From an uncultured Alistipes sp. (GTDB lineage: Bacteria > Bacteroidota > Bacteroidia > Bacteroidales > Rikenellaceae): a DNA stretch of 64,000 nt. The translations under genes were made by a program, and so were the position numbers. A model generated the notes under the pieces. It was not told where the DNA came from. It searched no databases and saw nothing but the letters and a program-made list of their open reading frames with translations. Shown here piece after piece: positions 35,949 through 44,203 of this stretch. The stretch is from contig CALVFO010000051.1 in assembly GCA_944326855.1 (NCBI GenBank), forward strand, positions 1-64,000, given 5' to 3'. Each line of letters begins with the position of its first letter. Positions within the stretch are counted from its first letter, which is position 1.

Positions 35949-38150
35949 ATGATCAAACGACTATTGGCCCTGTTTTTTTCCGCCCTCATGTGTCTGCAGG
36001 CTCAAGCAGAGAAACCCTGGAAAGCCGTATGGATATCCCACGAAGGCTGTCAAAGTTTTCCCAATCAATGGCTGTGCCTGCGTACCGATGTAAACATCGA
36101 CCAGGTACCCTCTCAGGCTCTGACCCGCATAGCGGCCGACAGCAAATACTGGTTGTGGATCAACGGTCAAATGGTGGTTTTCGAAGGCGGTCTCAAACGC
36201 GGACCCGCTCCCGGAGAGAGTTATTATGACGAAGTGGATATCGCCCCCTTCCTACGTCCGGGACAAAATACCGTCGCCGCTCTGGTATGGTATTTCGGCA
36301 AGAACGGATTTTCACACGCCAGCAGCGGTCAAGCCGCCTTTTTGTTCGACTGCCAGGCTCCCGGCGTCGAAATCCTGAGCAACAACAGCTGGAAATGCAT
36401 CACCTATGAGGCCTACCAAAACACCGAAGCGCCCCATCCCAACTATCGGTTATCGGAAAGCAACATCCGTTTCGATGCCCGTCAAGCCCTTGAGGGCTGG
36501 TATCTGCCGGAATCCGATCTGATCCGGGGCGGAGCCATGATGGCGGCCGACGTCGGCAAAGCCCCACACGGACGACTGGTAAAACGCCCTATCCCGTTGT
36601 GGAAAGACTCGGGCTTGCAAGCGTATGTGTCGGTCGAACGAATCGGCGATACGCTATTCTGCAAACTACCCTATAATGCCCAGGTCACGCCGTGGTTTCG
36701 CGTCCGCGCCCCCCACGCCGGGGATACCATCCACATGATCACGGACAACTACACGCCCGGTAACGGAAGCGCTCTTTCGGTTCGAGCCGAATACATCACC
36801 CGGAAAGGCGAGCAGACCTACGAAAATCTGGGGTGGATGAGCGGTCACATCGTAAAATACATCCTTCCGTCAGAGATCGAGGTTCTGGAAGTCAAATACC
36901 GCGAGACCGGATACGATACCGAAATAACCGGCACGTTCGAATGTAACGATCCGTTTCTGAACGAGCTTTGGAAACGAGCCGCCCGTACGCTGTACGTCAA
37001 CATGCGCGACACCTATTTCGATTGTCCGGAACGCGAACGGGCCCAATGGTGGGGCGATGTGGTCAACGAACTCGGACAAGCCTTCTATGCCCTCGACCCC
37101 CGGGGACAGTTGTTGGCCCGCAAAGGAATCCTCGAACTGATGAACTGGCAACGCAATGACGGAGTCATTTTCTCGCCGGTGCCTGCCGGAGGGTGGACGC
37201 GCGAACTGCCTTTACAGATGCTGGCTTCGGTGGGATGGTACGGATTCTACACACAATACTTTTTCAGCGGCGACGAGAGCTTCATTCCGCTGATTTACGA
37301 CCGGCTCCATCGCTACCTGCACGAAGTGTGGCAGATGGGCGAAAACGGACTGGTGGCCATGCGTCCCAGCGACTGGGATTGGGGAGACTGGGGTCCCAAT
37401 CAGGACATGGAGGTGATGACCAACGCCTGGTACTATCTGGCTCTGAAAGCCGAGCGGGAATTTGCCCGCATGCTCGACAAGCGTGACGATCTGACAGAAA
37501 TCACGGCTCGCATGGAAAGCATCGAGCAGAATTTCGATCGTCGGTTCTGGAACGGCAGCGCCTACCGTTCCCCCGACTATACGCTCCAAACCGACGATCG
37601 GGCCCAGGCTCTGGCCATTCTGAGCGGCTTGGCTTCCGAGGACAAATATCCGGCCCTGACGGAAACGCTCTGTCACGAATACCACGCCGGCCCCTATATG
37701 GAAAAATTCATTCTGGAGGCCTTGTTCCGCATGAACCGACCGGAACTGGCACTCCAACGCATGCACAAGCGTTACGCCAACATGCTGAGTTACGACTATT
37801 CGACGCTGTTCGAAGTCTGGCAGTTCAAAAGCACACCGACCGACGGGAACAGCAACAACCACGCCTGGAGCGGAGGTCCACTCACCTTGTTGAGTCAATT
37901 CGTCTGTGGCATACAACCCACTTCGCCCGCCTTCAAGACCTTCCGCATCGCGCCTCAACTGGGAACGCTCGACGAAGCCTCAGCCACCGTGCCGAGCCTC
38001 TGCGGGACGATCCGCGCCTCCGTCGTACGGCAGGGAAAGAACCTGAGCATTACCGCTACCGTCCCCGAAGGAACGTCGGCCGAAGTCGTTTTCCCGTCCG
38101 GCAAATGCATCCCGCTTGGTCCCGGAACCCATACCGTTCAGGGACGTTAA
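35949..38150 (+). CDS. GH78-type alpha-L-rhamnosidase-like protein
   Basis: 733 residues with signal peptide ending AQA (about 1-20). An N-terminal lectin-like beta domain (ADSKYWLWINGQMVV) precedes an (alpha/alpha)6 barrel. The motif YFDCPERERAQWWGDV corresponds to the GH78 'DCPqRdERlGWtGD' region, and DWDWGDWGP lies in the catalytic cleft. Likely removes terminal L-rhamnose from plant polysaccharides or glycosides. The long upstream frame from 35781 has no signal sequence; the ATG at 35949 gives MIKRLLALFFSALMC, a clear signal peptide. Confidence 0.85.
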   Translation: MIKRLLALFFSALMCLQAQAEKPWKAVWISHEGCQSFPNQWLCLRTDVNIDQVPSQALTRIAADSKYWLWINGQMVVFEGGLKRGPAPGESYYDEVDIAPFLRPGQNTVAALVWYFGKNGFSHASSGQAAFLFDCQAPGVEILSNNSWKCITYEAYQNTEAPHPNYRLSESNIRFDARQALEGWYLPESDLIRGGAMMAADVGKAPHGRLVKRPIPLWKDSGLQAYVSVERIGDTLFCKLPYNAQVTPWFRVRAPHAGDTIHMITDNYTPGNGSALSVRAEYITRKGEQTYENLGWMSGHIVKYILPSEIEVLEVKYRETGYDTEITGTFECNDPFLNELWKRAARTLYVNMRDTYFDCPERERAQWWGDVVNELGQAFYALDPRGQLLARKGILELMNWQRNDGVIFSPVPAGGWTRELPLQMLASVGWYGFYTQYFFSGDESFIPLIYDRLHRYLHEVWQMGENGLVAMRPSDWDWGDWGPNQDMEVMTNAWYYLALKAEREFARMLDKRDDLTEITARMESIEQNFDRRFWNGSAYRSPDYTLQTDDRAQALAILSGLASEDKYPALTETLCHEYHAGPYMEKFILEALFRMNRPELALQRMHKRYANMLSYDYSTLFEVWQFKSTPTDGNSNNHAWSGGPLTLLSQFVCGIQPTSPAFKTFRIAPQLGTLDEASATVPSLCGTIRASVVRQGKNLSITATVPEGTSAEVVFPSGKCIPLGPGTHTVQGR

Positions 38151-38175
38151 ATCCTGCAGCCCGACCCCGAAACAA

Positions 38176-38209
38176 CCGGGCCCGCTTCGTTTTACGAATG
38201 CGGGCCCGG
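38176..38209 (+). terminator. Terminator-like hairpin after the rhamnosidase gene
   Basis: CCGGGCCCGC pairs with GCGGGCCCGG, extended by CG/CG inside; very GC-rich, but the T-run is missing. Confidence 0.55.
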
Positions 38210-38293
38210 TCTGCGATTCGGCCCAACTGTTTTTCAGAGCAGACAGCGGCTCCGTCCCAAACACCCTGTCCGGGTCTTGCTTCCCATATTCCA

Positions 38294-38327
38294 CAAAAAA
38301 AGGGGAGGCTTGAGCCTCCCCTTTTAC
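38294..38327 (-). terminator. hpf terminator
   Basis: AAAAGGGGAGGCT (38298-38310) pairs with AGCCTCCCCTTTT (38313-38325); on the minus strand it is followed by a run of seven T residues. Confidence 0.92.
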
Positions 38328-38353
38328 AGCGGTCCGATAGGGTATCTCCTCGA

Positions 38354-38647
38354 TTATTTATATCGATCCTTCAGTTTTTCCACCTGCTTTTTAATGGCAT
38401 CCAGACACAGATCGATCGATTCTTCGAAACTTTTGCTCCGACGTTCGGCCACCAGATCGGCTCCCGGAACATCGAATTTTACGGTAGCCACCTTATTTCC
38501 TTGTTCGTGATCTTTATCGAGTTTCAGGATGACATCCGCCGAAATGGCCCTTTCGATAAACCGTTCCATCTTGTCTACTTTGGCCTGAATGAAATCGACG
38601 AGCTTTTTGTCGGCATCAAACTTAACGGATTGAATCTTCACTTGCAT
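38354..38647 (-). CDS. hpf: Ribosome hibernation-promoting factor HPF/YfiA family (short form)
   Basis: 97 residues. Binds the 30S decoding region and inactivates ribosomes in stationary phase. The sequence starts MQVKIQSVKFDADKKLVDFI and contains VKFDVPGADLVAER, the typical HPF fold. The ATG at 38647 is preferred over an ATG at 38653 because GAGGAGG lies at ideal distance before it and family members start this way. It overlaps or abuts the xerC-like stop, so the genes are co-transcribed. Confidence 0.93.
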   Translation of the reverse strand: MQVKIQSVKFDADKKLVDFIQAKVDKMERFIERAISADVILKLDKDHEQGNKVATVKFDVPGADLVAERRSKSFEESIDLCLDAIKKQVEKLKDRYK

Positions 38648-38649
38648 AA

Positions 38650-39630
38650 TCATTCCTCCTCATGCGATTTTTTGGCCCTGGGATGGGCCTGATTGTAAAC
38701 TCGTTTCAGTTGTTCTATGCTGTTGTGGGTATAAACCTGAGTCGCCCCCAGGCTACTATGCCCCAACAACTCCTGAATGGTGCGGATATCCACCCCGCCG
38801 TCCATCAGATGCGTGGCGAAAGTATGTCTCAGCACGTGGGGGCTACTCTTGCCCTGTACCCCGGCTTCCCGCAAAATACGATGAACGATCCGGTAGATTT
38901 CGCTACGGCTGATCTGCTTCCCCTCGCTTGTTAAAAATAAAAAATTTATGTCACATGTACAAATGTTTTGCTCCTGAATTATGTGCAAATAAACGGTAAT
39001 TTTATCGGCTACAGGAGCTATAACAGGGATTACCCGTTCTTTGTCTCCCTTACCCCGAACCTTCAGCCTCGTAAAGTGATCCGAAAAATCGCTCACCCGG
39101 ATATTTCTCAATTCATCCAACCGAATCCCCGTGGCGTAAAAAAGCAGAATGATCAAGGCATCGCGTTCGATCATAAAATCTTCGGTGGGCTGCATCAACG
39201 ACGCGGTCAGTCGCTTCATACGGCTCTGTTCCACAAACGAAGGCAGGCGCTTGGGCATCCGCAACGAAGAGACTTTTTGAAACGGATCGCCGGAAATCTC
39301 CCCATGAGAGCGCAAATAGCGATAAAAAGCTTTAACGGCAGAGAGTTTGCGGTTGATGGTGGTCGCTTTACGATGTTCTTTCCCCGAAAGGCTGATGATC
39401 CAGGCCCTCAGGTCGTTGGTTTCGACCAACAACGGATCGAAACGTTGAGCCGGATCACTCTCCGCCTCAGCGCCGCGATCTTCCCCCTCAGAAAACTCAT
39501 CCGGGATGTTCTGCAGGCAGAAGCGCATGAATTGCCGGATATCATCACCATAGACACGAACCGTCAGGGGCGAATAACGTTTCTCCGCCGCCAGATAGTG
39601 CAAAAAAGCCTCCAAATGATTCATATCCAT
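38650..39630 (-). CDS. xerC: Tyrosine recombinase XerC/XerD type
   Basis: 326 residues. An N-terminal SAM-like core-binding domain precedes the catalytic domain with Arg in ATGIRLDEL, the HxxR box SSPHVLRHTFATHLMDGG, the second His in LLGHSSLGATQVYTH, and nucleophile Tyr in VYTH. These enzymes resolve chromosome dimers at dif. The neighbours hpf and rpsU make it the conserved housekeeping Bacteroidales enzyme, not the phage-island integrase. An ATG two codons in is an alternative start. Confidence 0.92.
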   Translation of the reverse strand: MDMNHLEAFLHYLAAEKRYSPLTVRVYGDDIRQFMRFCLQNIPDEFSEGEDRGAEAESDPAQRFDPLLVETNDLRAWIISLSGKEHRKATTINRKLSAVKAFYRYLRSHGEISGDPFQKVSSLRMPKRLPSFVEQSRMKRLTASLMQPTEDFMIERDALIILLFYATGIRLDELRNIRVSDFSDHFTRLKVRGKGDKERVIPVIAPVADKITVYLHIIQEQNICTCDINFLFLTSEGKQISRSEIYRIVHRILREAGVQGKSSPHVLRHTFATHLMDGGVDIRTIQELLGHSSLGATQVYTHNSIEQLKRVYNQAHPRAKKSHEEE

Positions 39631-39734
39631 ACTTTATGGAAGAGAGCGGCCTCTTTCGGTCTCCTTTCGGTATTCCGGATCCGCACCCTTCGTTTTCTAA
39701 ACGATACCATACCGTCTGACCCTCTACATGCAAG

Positions 39735-39771
39735 AAGCCTGCTAAAATTACGAAAATTTCAGCAGGCTTCC
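39735..39771 (-). terminator. Hairpin between rpsU and xerC
   Basis: GAAGCCTGCTAAAATT and AAAATTTCAGCAGGCTTC form a long stem with a 3-base loop and one bulge. No T-run follows on the minus strand, so it may attenuate rather than end rpsU transcription. Confidence 0.5.
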
Positions 39772-39826
39772 ATTTTATTTTCGATTCGGTGGCACGCTTC
39801 CTCCGAAGCGGCATCCGTCGCAGGGA

Positions 39827-40018
39827 CTATTCTTCCCCTTTATCCATGTGTTCCACGTAGATGGCATGCAGTTTCTGTTCGCGAGCCACTACGGAAGGCT
39901 TGGTAAAATACTGACGACGACGCAGTTCTTTCAGCACACCGGTTCTTTCATATTTGCGTTTGAATTTTTTGAGGGCTCTTTCGATGTTTTCTCCCTCTTT
40001 TACGGGCATTACGATCAT
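39827..40018 (-). CDS. rpsU: 30S ribosomal protein S21 (bS21)
   Basis: 63 residues, normal for Bacteroidetes S21. Reads MIVMPVKEGENIERALKKFK and RKYERTGVLKELRRRQYFTK. S21 contacts the 16S 3' end and, in Bacteroidetes, is part of the machinery that hides the anti-Shine-Dalgarno sequence. It lies about 200 bp before xerC with a hairpin between, matching Bacteroidales gene order. Confidence 0.97.
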   Translation of the reverse strand: MIVMPVKEGENIERALKKFKRKYERTGVLKELRRRQYFTKPSVVAREQKLHAIYVEHMDKGEE

Positions 40019-40066
40019 GGTAATTAATTGATAAAGTTTGACAATTGAAATTCAGTTCAGGGTGGG

Positions 40067-41170
40067 CTATCGGGGCCCGAAATGTAAATACGGGGCCAGC
40101 TTCGCAGCTTGCTCCCGAGACAGGATATGTTGTTCAACTAACTCTCCGGTGTGGCTCCAACCCCCTTTCAATTGTCGGTGTTTAAGTATTCGGTCCAAAA
40201 CCCTGGGCGGCAGATAGGGATGTCCTGCCAACTGCTCAGGGGTTGCAAAGTTAATATCAATTTTTTGAATTTTACTACTATCCACAAAAATTTGTGTCGA
40301 AAACATCCGATAATTCTCTTCCCTCACGCCCTGCACCTCGAGCACTTGCTCGATTTGCACAAAACCGCCCAGTCGATCCCGATACTGCACGATGCGTCCG
40401 GCCGTCAAAGGACCGATACCCCGCAAAGCGACCAACGTAGCCGAATCGGCTCCGTTCAACTCCACCGGCCCGTCCGGAACAGGCGTCTCCGATCCCAATA
40501 CCCTGGATCCCGAACCCCCGGTACGGTCTTCAGAAACCGCAGCCTCCGTTTCGGGACTATCGGGCCCCCTGTCTGGAGTGGAAACCTCCGGCCCGGGAAC
40601 CACACGCTCGGGCTTTTCCTCAGGAATCCGATACGACTCTCCGATCCGGATATAGGGTTTCAATTCGGCAAATTTCCGGGCCGAAACCGTATAACAACGT
40701 GCAAAATCCTCCGGACGACGAAACACGGCTCCGGCCTGCCGATAGTTGAGAATCACCTGAGCCTGTTTGGGTGAAAAGCCCAGTGAAACCAGGCCTTCCA
40801 GCGTGATCGTATTGGGATCGAACGGGGAAAGGCTATACTCTCTCCTGGCTGAAAATTTCTTCGCAGACAAAGAATCGGTAGATTCTCCGGCCGACCCTGC
40901 CATCACCGGCTCCTTTTCTTCTTCCGGATTTAGACGTTTGTCCCGCGCAGGGTCTCTGTCGGTTCTCCGATTTTCGAGTACGGCATCGCTGTAAAGCGTA
41001 AAACTCCGTTCAAAGCGGGGCTTTCCTTGCCACAGAAACAACAGACACAGAGCTACCAGCAATGGTAACAACCACAAAATACGCCGTCTCTCACGAACCG
41101 AAGAGTTCAAGCCGGCCCGTAAGAAATCTTTCAAACGTCCCCATCCACCCAGGATTGACGAAGTATTCAT
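40067..41170 (-). CDS. ComEA-like helix-hairpin-helix membrane protein
   Basis: 367 residues. One transmembrane segment lies near residues 30-47 (WLLPLLVALCLLFLW), then a Pro/Glu-rich linker. Three helix-hairpin-helix-type DNA-binding segments follow: LEGLVSLGFSPKQAQVILNY, LVALRGIGPLTAGRIVQYRD, and a degenerate one near the C terminus (LAGHPYLPPRVLDRILKHR). ComEA proteins bind DNA during uptake, but Bacteroidetes homologues of this size are uncharacterised, so competence is only a possibility. It has its own promoter. Confidence 0.82.
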   Translation of the reverse strand: MNTSSILGGWGRLKDFLRAGLNSSVRERRRILWLLPLLVALCLLFLWQGKPRFERSFTLYSDAVLENRRTDRDPARDKRLNPEEEKEPVMAGSAGESTDSLSAKKFSARREYSLSPFDPNTITLEGLVSLGFSPKQAQVILNYRQAGAVFRRPEDFARCYTVSARKFAELKPYIRIGESYRIPEEKPERVVPGPEVSTPDRGPDSPETEAAVSEDRTGGSGSRVLGSETPVPDGPVELNGADSATLVALRGIGPLTAGRIVQYRDRLGGFVQIEQVLEVQGVREENYRMFSTQIFVDSSKIQKIDINFATPEQLAGHPYLPPRVLDRILKHRQLKGGWSHTGELVEQHILSREQAAKLAPYLHFGPR

Positions 41171-41223
41171 CCGATTCCCATTTATGCGCCACAGGTCGAT
41201 TCCCGAAACCGGCCCGAATGACT

Positions 41224-41231
41224 CAAAGATA
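41224..41231 (-). promoter_or_regulatory. Promoter -7 element of the ComEA-like gene, inside the hslR terminator zone
   Basis: TATCTTTG on the minus strand. The -33 position 19 bases upstream (41254-41251) is TTTT, which is the T-run of the preceding terminator, so terminator tail and promoter overlap. Confidence 0.6.
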
Positions 41232-41250
41232 ACAATTCCCGACAGATAGA

Positions 41251-41286
41251 AAAAGAAGAGGCCCCCGGATTCGGGTAGTCTCTTCT
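41251..41286 (-). terminator. hslR terminator
   Basis: AGAAGAG (41280-41286 strand pair with 41254-41260) and inner CCCG/CGGG form the stem; on the minus strand it is followed by TTTTT. Confidence 0.8.
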
Positions 41287-41327
41287 ATGATTTTCCGGTC
41301 ACCGAGGGCGGTTATCAGATTCTCCGA

Positions 41328-41750
41328 TCACTCCTCCGCCTCATCGATCTCATCGTAGAACTCTTCCATCAGCGTGTCGATCTGTCGCCGTTCGCGTTTG
41401 GTCGGACGTCCCGTTCCCCGATCTCTCTGAATGAAAATCGTCTCTCGCGGGATATTGAGTTTATCCCGTTCCGCCTGAGGCGTCAGGTCTTCGGCGTATT
41501 CAGGCACCAATTTGGCCCCTACCCGACTCGATACCGGAACCAATACCCGATAGGTATAGGTCACGATCGTCTTCCGTACGGTCACCACATCGCCGACCTT
41601 TACCTCGCGCGACGGTTTGGTATAACTGCCCGCAATGGTTACCCGGTTGGTCCGGCAGGCTTCGGCGGCGTCGCTGCGCGTCTTGAAAATCCGAACAGCC
41701 CACAACCATTTATCGATACGCACGCTATTTTCGACAACAGCCCCCATCAT
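41328..41750 (-). CDS. hslR: S4-domain RNA-binding protein, Hsp15 family
   Basis: 140 residues. An N-terminal S4 domain (VRIDKWLWAVRIFKTRSDAAEACRT spans about 9-33) binds structured rRNA; Hsp15 rescues stalled 50S subunits carrying peptidyl-tRNA. The C terminus is charged and acidic. It starts 7 bp after the pth stop, functionally apt because Pth also recycles peptidyl-tRNA. Either of the two first ATGs could be used. Confidence 0.9.
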   Translation of the reverse strand: MMGAVVENSVRIDKWLWAVRIFKTRSDAAEACRTNRVTIAGSYTKPSREVKVGDVVTVRKTIVTYTYRVLVPVSSRVGAKLVPEYAEDLTPQAERDKLNIPRETIFIQRDRGTGRPTKRERRQIDTLMEEFYDEIDEAEE

Positions 41751-41757
41751 GCAAAAT

Positions 41758-42402
41758 TTATGAACGGGTATTGAACTGATTCATCGTTCGCTCGATACCC
41801 ACCGTCACGAACGAAGGAATCGCCTCGGCCGCATGCCGGATACGTTCGGGCAGTTCCGCCTTTTCCTCGGGCGTCCAACTGCCCAGGACATAATCGACCT
41901 GATGTCCTTTGGGGAAATCGCCTCCGATTCCGAAACGCATCCGGGCATACTCGTTCGAACCGAGCATTTCGTTGATATTTTTCAAACCGTTGTGACCTCC
42001 GTCACTGCCTTTGGCCCGCAGACGGATAGTTCCGAACGGCAGTGCGATATCATCCACCACGACGAACAGGTTTTCCCGTGGAATTTTTTCGGTCTGCAAC
42101 CAATACCGAACCGCCTTTCCGCTCAAATTCATGTAGGTGGACGGTTTCAGCAACAACACGCTGTGTCCCCGCAAACGAATCTCCGCAATCGCACCGTAAC
42201 GGCCCGCAGAAAAAGAAGTATTGGACGCCTGTGCAAAAGCGTCCAATACCTTAAAACCTATATTGTGGCGGGTTTCGGCATATTCGGCACCGATGTTACC
42301 CAGACCAACGATCAGATATTTCACTTCGGTCGATTTTTCCCGGGTTTCGGATTCACCAGACCCACGCAAACGTTTGCCGAAGAATCGCAAAAACCCGAAC
42401 AT
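41758..42402 (-). CDS. pth: Peptidyl-tRNA hydrolase
   Basis: 214 residues. Releases tRNA from peptidyl-tRNA that drops off ribosomes. Family motifs: [22 protein letters not shown] (with the catalytic His of RHNIGF), [29 protein letters not shown] and [12 protein letters not shown]. The frame extends into rplY, but the ATG at 42402 lies 11 bp after the rplY stop and is the sensible start. The N-terminal 30 residues are a basic extension. Operon rplY-pth-hslR. Confidence 0.96.
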   Translation of the reverse strand: MFGFLRFFGKRLRGSGESETREKSTEVKYLIVGLGNIGAEYAETRHNIGFKVLDAFAQASNTSFSAGRYGAIAEIRLRGHSVLLLKPSTYMNLSGKAVRYWLQTEKIPRENLFVVVDDIALPFGTIRLRAKGSDGGHNGLKNINEMLGSNEYARMRFGIGGDFPKGHQVDYVLGSWTPEEKAELPERIRHAAEAIPSFVTVGIERTMNQFNTRS

Positions 42403-42413
42403 GACACCTCCGA

Positions 42414-42998
42414 TTACTTGCCTTCGGCAGCTGCAGCAGCAGCGGCACCACGAGCGGCACGAGTCATCTTCACGGCGCAAACAGCCGTCGTAGCCGGTGT
42501 CAACAACGTAATGTTGTCGAATTTCAGATCCCCTACGAAAATGCTCTTACCCAGGCCCAGCGAGGTTACATCCACTTCGAGGGTATCGGGCAGGTGTTCC
42601 ATATCGGCACTCACGCGGAGTTTACGTTTGCTGAGGATCAGTTTACCCCCTTGTTTCACCCCTTCGGAGTTTCCGACCAATTTAACCGGGATATCGATGG
42701 CGATCGGTTTGCCGGGAATCACATGGTAGAAATCGATATGCAACACGTTATCGGTTACGGGATGGTATTGAACTTCACGCATAACGCCCACTTCCTTAGC
42801 CCCTTCGATATCGAATTCGACCAGGTAAGACTGAGGAGTGTAGATCAACGGTTTGAGGGCTTTGGCATCCACGCTGAAGTGAATGGTTTCGCCTTTACCG
42901 TAAATGGTGCAAGGCACCAGGCCCTGTTTACGAACTGCTTTGCTCTCTTTTTTGCCAAAAGCGCTGCGTTTTACGCCAGCGATCTTAATGGTTTCCAT
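42414..42998 (-). CDS. rplY: 50S ribosomal protein L25, CTC form (bL25)
   Basis: 194 residues, the long general-stress (CTC) version binding 5S rRNA. Motifs: [20 protein letters not shown] at the N terminus, [27 protein letters not shown] and [13 protein letters not shown]. It ends in an Ala-rich tail. First gene of the rplY-pth-hslR operon, the common bacterial rplY-pth pair. A -7 box lies 125 bp upstream. Confidence 0.96.
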   Translation of the reverse strand: METIKIAGVKRSAFGKKESKAVRKQGLVPCTIYGKGETIHFSVDAKALKPLIYTPQSYLVEFDIEGAKEVGVMREVQYHPVTDNVLHIDFYHVIPGKPIAIDIPVKLVGNSEGVKQGGKLILSKRKLRVSADMEHLPDTLEVDVTSLGLGKSIFVGDLKFDNITLLTPATTAVCAVKMTRAARGAAAAAAAEGK

Positions 42999-43122
42999 AC
43001 TTTTAATTTACTTAAAGATTTGTACTATAAACGCTACTCAGCGGCGGAAAGAGCCCGGGGTCATCATCCCGTTTCGGGACATGCGACCACCTCTCGTCGC
43101 CCCATTGCGTCTTTTCAGGGGG

Positions 43123-43130
43123 CAAAGATA
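43123..43130 (-). promoter_or_regulatory. rplY operon promoter -7 element
   Basis: TATCTTTG on the minus strand; the -33 position 19 bases upstream is a weak TTCG. Predicted leader of about 115 nt with a CCCGTTTCGGG hairpin. Confidence 0.55.
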
Positions 43131-43182
43131 GCATTATTCGGCGATAAAACGAAAATTCCATCAAAAATATCCGTCGGGAGTT

Positions 43183-43211
43183 TTGCAGTTCGGTAAAATT
43201 CGTTACCTTTG
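43183..43211 (+). promoter_or_regulatory. Promoter upstream of the degenerate tandem repeats
   Basis: TTTG (43182-43185 region, in GTTTTGC), 18 bases, TACCTTTG (43204-43211). A transcript from here would run through the repeat region toward the tRNA genes. Confidence 0.6.
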
Positions 43212-43254
43212 CACCACTTTCCGCATTCGGAAAGGCGTTCTTCTCTCCTGCCAA

Positions 43255-43425
43255 GGGGTCCGATGAAATTAACGAAGGGGCTAACAAAGGGGCTGTTGAA
43301 ATCAACGAGGGGTCCAGTGAAATTAAACGCGAAAACCCGGTGGAATCAAACGCGAAAACCCGGTGGAATCAACAAGGCCGAGCGGTCCGATGAGACTAAG
43401 AGGGCTCCGACGAATTTAAAAATTT
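43255..43425 (+). repeat. Degenerate 20-23 bp tandem repeats
   Basis: Seven to eight units resembling GGGGTCCGRTGAAATYAAACG. Two adjacent copies (43325-43347 and 43348-43370) are identical over 23 bp. Flanking units at 43255, 43289, 43309, 43371 and 43394 are diverged. A short open frame crosses it (a Lys/Thr-rich peptide from the ATG at 43263), but I do not call it a gene. Confidence 0.65.
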
Positions 43426-43436
43426 TTCGAAACAGG

Positions 43437-43468
43437 TTTGGAGAGTTCGAGATTAAGTCCTATATTTG
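43437..43468 (+). promoter_or_regulatory. Promoter of the tRNA-Leu leader transcript
   Basis: TTTG (43437-43440), 20 bases, TATATTTG (43461-43468), a full-consensus Bacteroidetes promoter with start near 43475. Confidence 0.85.
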
Positions 43469-43474
43469 CAACGA

Positions 43475-43571
43475 ATTTTTAGGTTCATTCAAGTTAGTGG
43501 TTTAGTTTTAGGTTAGTAAAAGGAAGACTCTGTAGAGGCGGATACGATTCCGATCTGCAGGTTTCCTTTGA
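43475..43571 (+). ncRNA. Structured leader RNA upstream of tRNA-Leu, second copy of the 33.5-kb element
   Basis: Shares TTTAGGTTCATT (43478-43489) and TTTTAGGTTAGTAAAAGG (43506-43523) with the small RNA at 33376-33534. The fold is preserved with different bases: P1 AAAGGAA/TTCCTTT (43519-43525/43563-43569), P2 CTGTAGA/TCTGCAG (43530-43536/43554-43560, one G-U), P3 CGGA/TCCG (43539-43542/43549-43552). Here it leads, 47 nt later, into tRNA-Leu. Compensated stem changes between copies argue for a real RNA structure. Confidence 0.6.
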
Positions 43572-43617
43572 ATCGAAAACAAGCTCTTTCCCCGTTGCAG
43601 CATAGATACATGATCGA

Positions 43618-43702
43618 GCCCAGATGGTGAAATTGGTAGACACGCTACTTTGAGGGGGTAGTGCCGGTTTACGGCGTGCAAGTTCGAGTCTTGTTCTGGG
43701 CA
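43618..43702 (+). tRNA. tRNA-Leu (GAG)
   Basis: Acceptor GCCCAGA pairs with TCTGGGC. Anticodon stem CTACT/GGTAG holds loop TTGAGGG with anticodon GAG, reading CUC and CUU. A long variable arm (TGCCGGTTTACGGCG) marks a class II leucine tRNA, and TTCGAGT is in the T loop. CCA is not encoded after discriminator A. Confidence 0.95.
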
Positions 43703-43766
43703 CCCAGCTAAACACCTGTTCTAACATGTATTGAAACGTACTTTTTACGGAAAAGTCACGATAAAG

Positions 43767-43850
43767 GCCCAGGTGGCGAAATCGGTAGACGCGCTCGTTT
43801 CAGGGGCGAGTGGCAGTGATGCCGTGAAGGTTCGAGTCCTTTCCTGGGCA
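43767..43850 (+). tRNA. tRNA-Leu (CAG)
   Basis: Acceptor GCCCAGG pairs with CCTGGGC. Anticodon stem CTCGT/GCGAG holds loop TTCAGGG with anticodon CAG, reading CUG. Class II variable arm present; CCA is not encoded. It lies 64 bp after the first tRNA and shares its transcript. Confidence 0.95.
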
Positions 43851-43853
43851 CTG

Positions 43854-43893
43854 AAAATCCGCAATCGTTCAAACAGACGGTTGCGGATTTTTT
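43854..43893 (+). terminator. Terminator of the tRNA-Leu transcript
   Basis: AAAATCCGCAATCG pairs with CGGTTGCGGATTTT (one G-U) around a 10-base loop, ending in six T residues. Confidence 0.9.
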
Positions 43894-44203
43894 ATATCCC
43901 CTGGTGATCCCTCCCGTTAGGATTTTACCCGCCACCGGGGAACTCCCTCCCGAACGGCTGTACTCCCTTTCATTTCTCCGTTCTCCGTTGGCAAGCCGAC
44001 TTATGGCACCCGATAAGGCTACGGCCGTCATCCATCCGAATATCACTCCTTCATAAACATTCCCTCGCCCCTTGCATTTTCTCGTCCCCGGCATTTCCAT
44101 ACCTCGGTTCCGGGGAGCGGAGACACTGGAGATTCTCCGCTCCGGACGAAGTGTTTTCCGAGAAAATATTATTTTTGTGGGACTAACCCTAAAACCGTTT
44201 CCC
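43894..44203. other. Intergenic region before the DUF4832 gene
   Basis: About 310 bp with no gene I can support. A -7-like TATTTTTG (44170-44177) lies 27 bp before the start at 44204, without a matching -33. Confidence 0.4.

Noticed and set aside
38650-39630. Tyrosine recombinase as the integrase of the capsid island
   Set aside because: It lies 5 kb away between rpsU and hpf, the conserved housekeeping position of XerC in Bacteroidales.
43209-43505. 98-codon frame across the tandem repeats
   Set aside because: Its start overlaps the promoter -7 box and the peptide merely translates the repeats; no conserved features.
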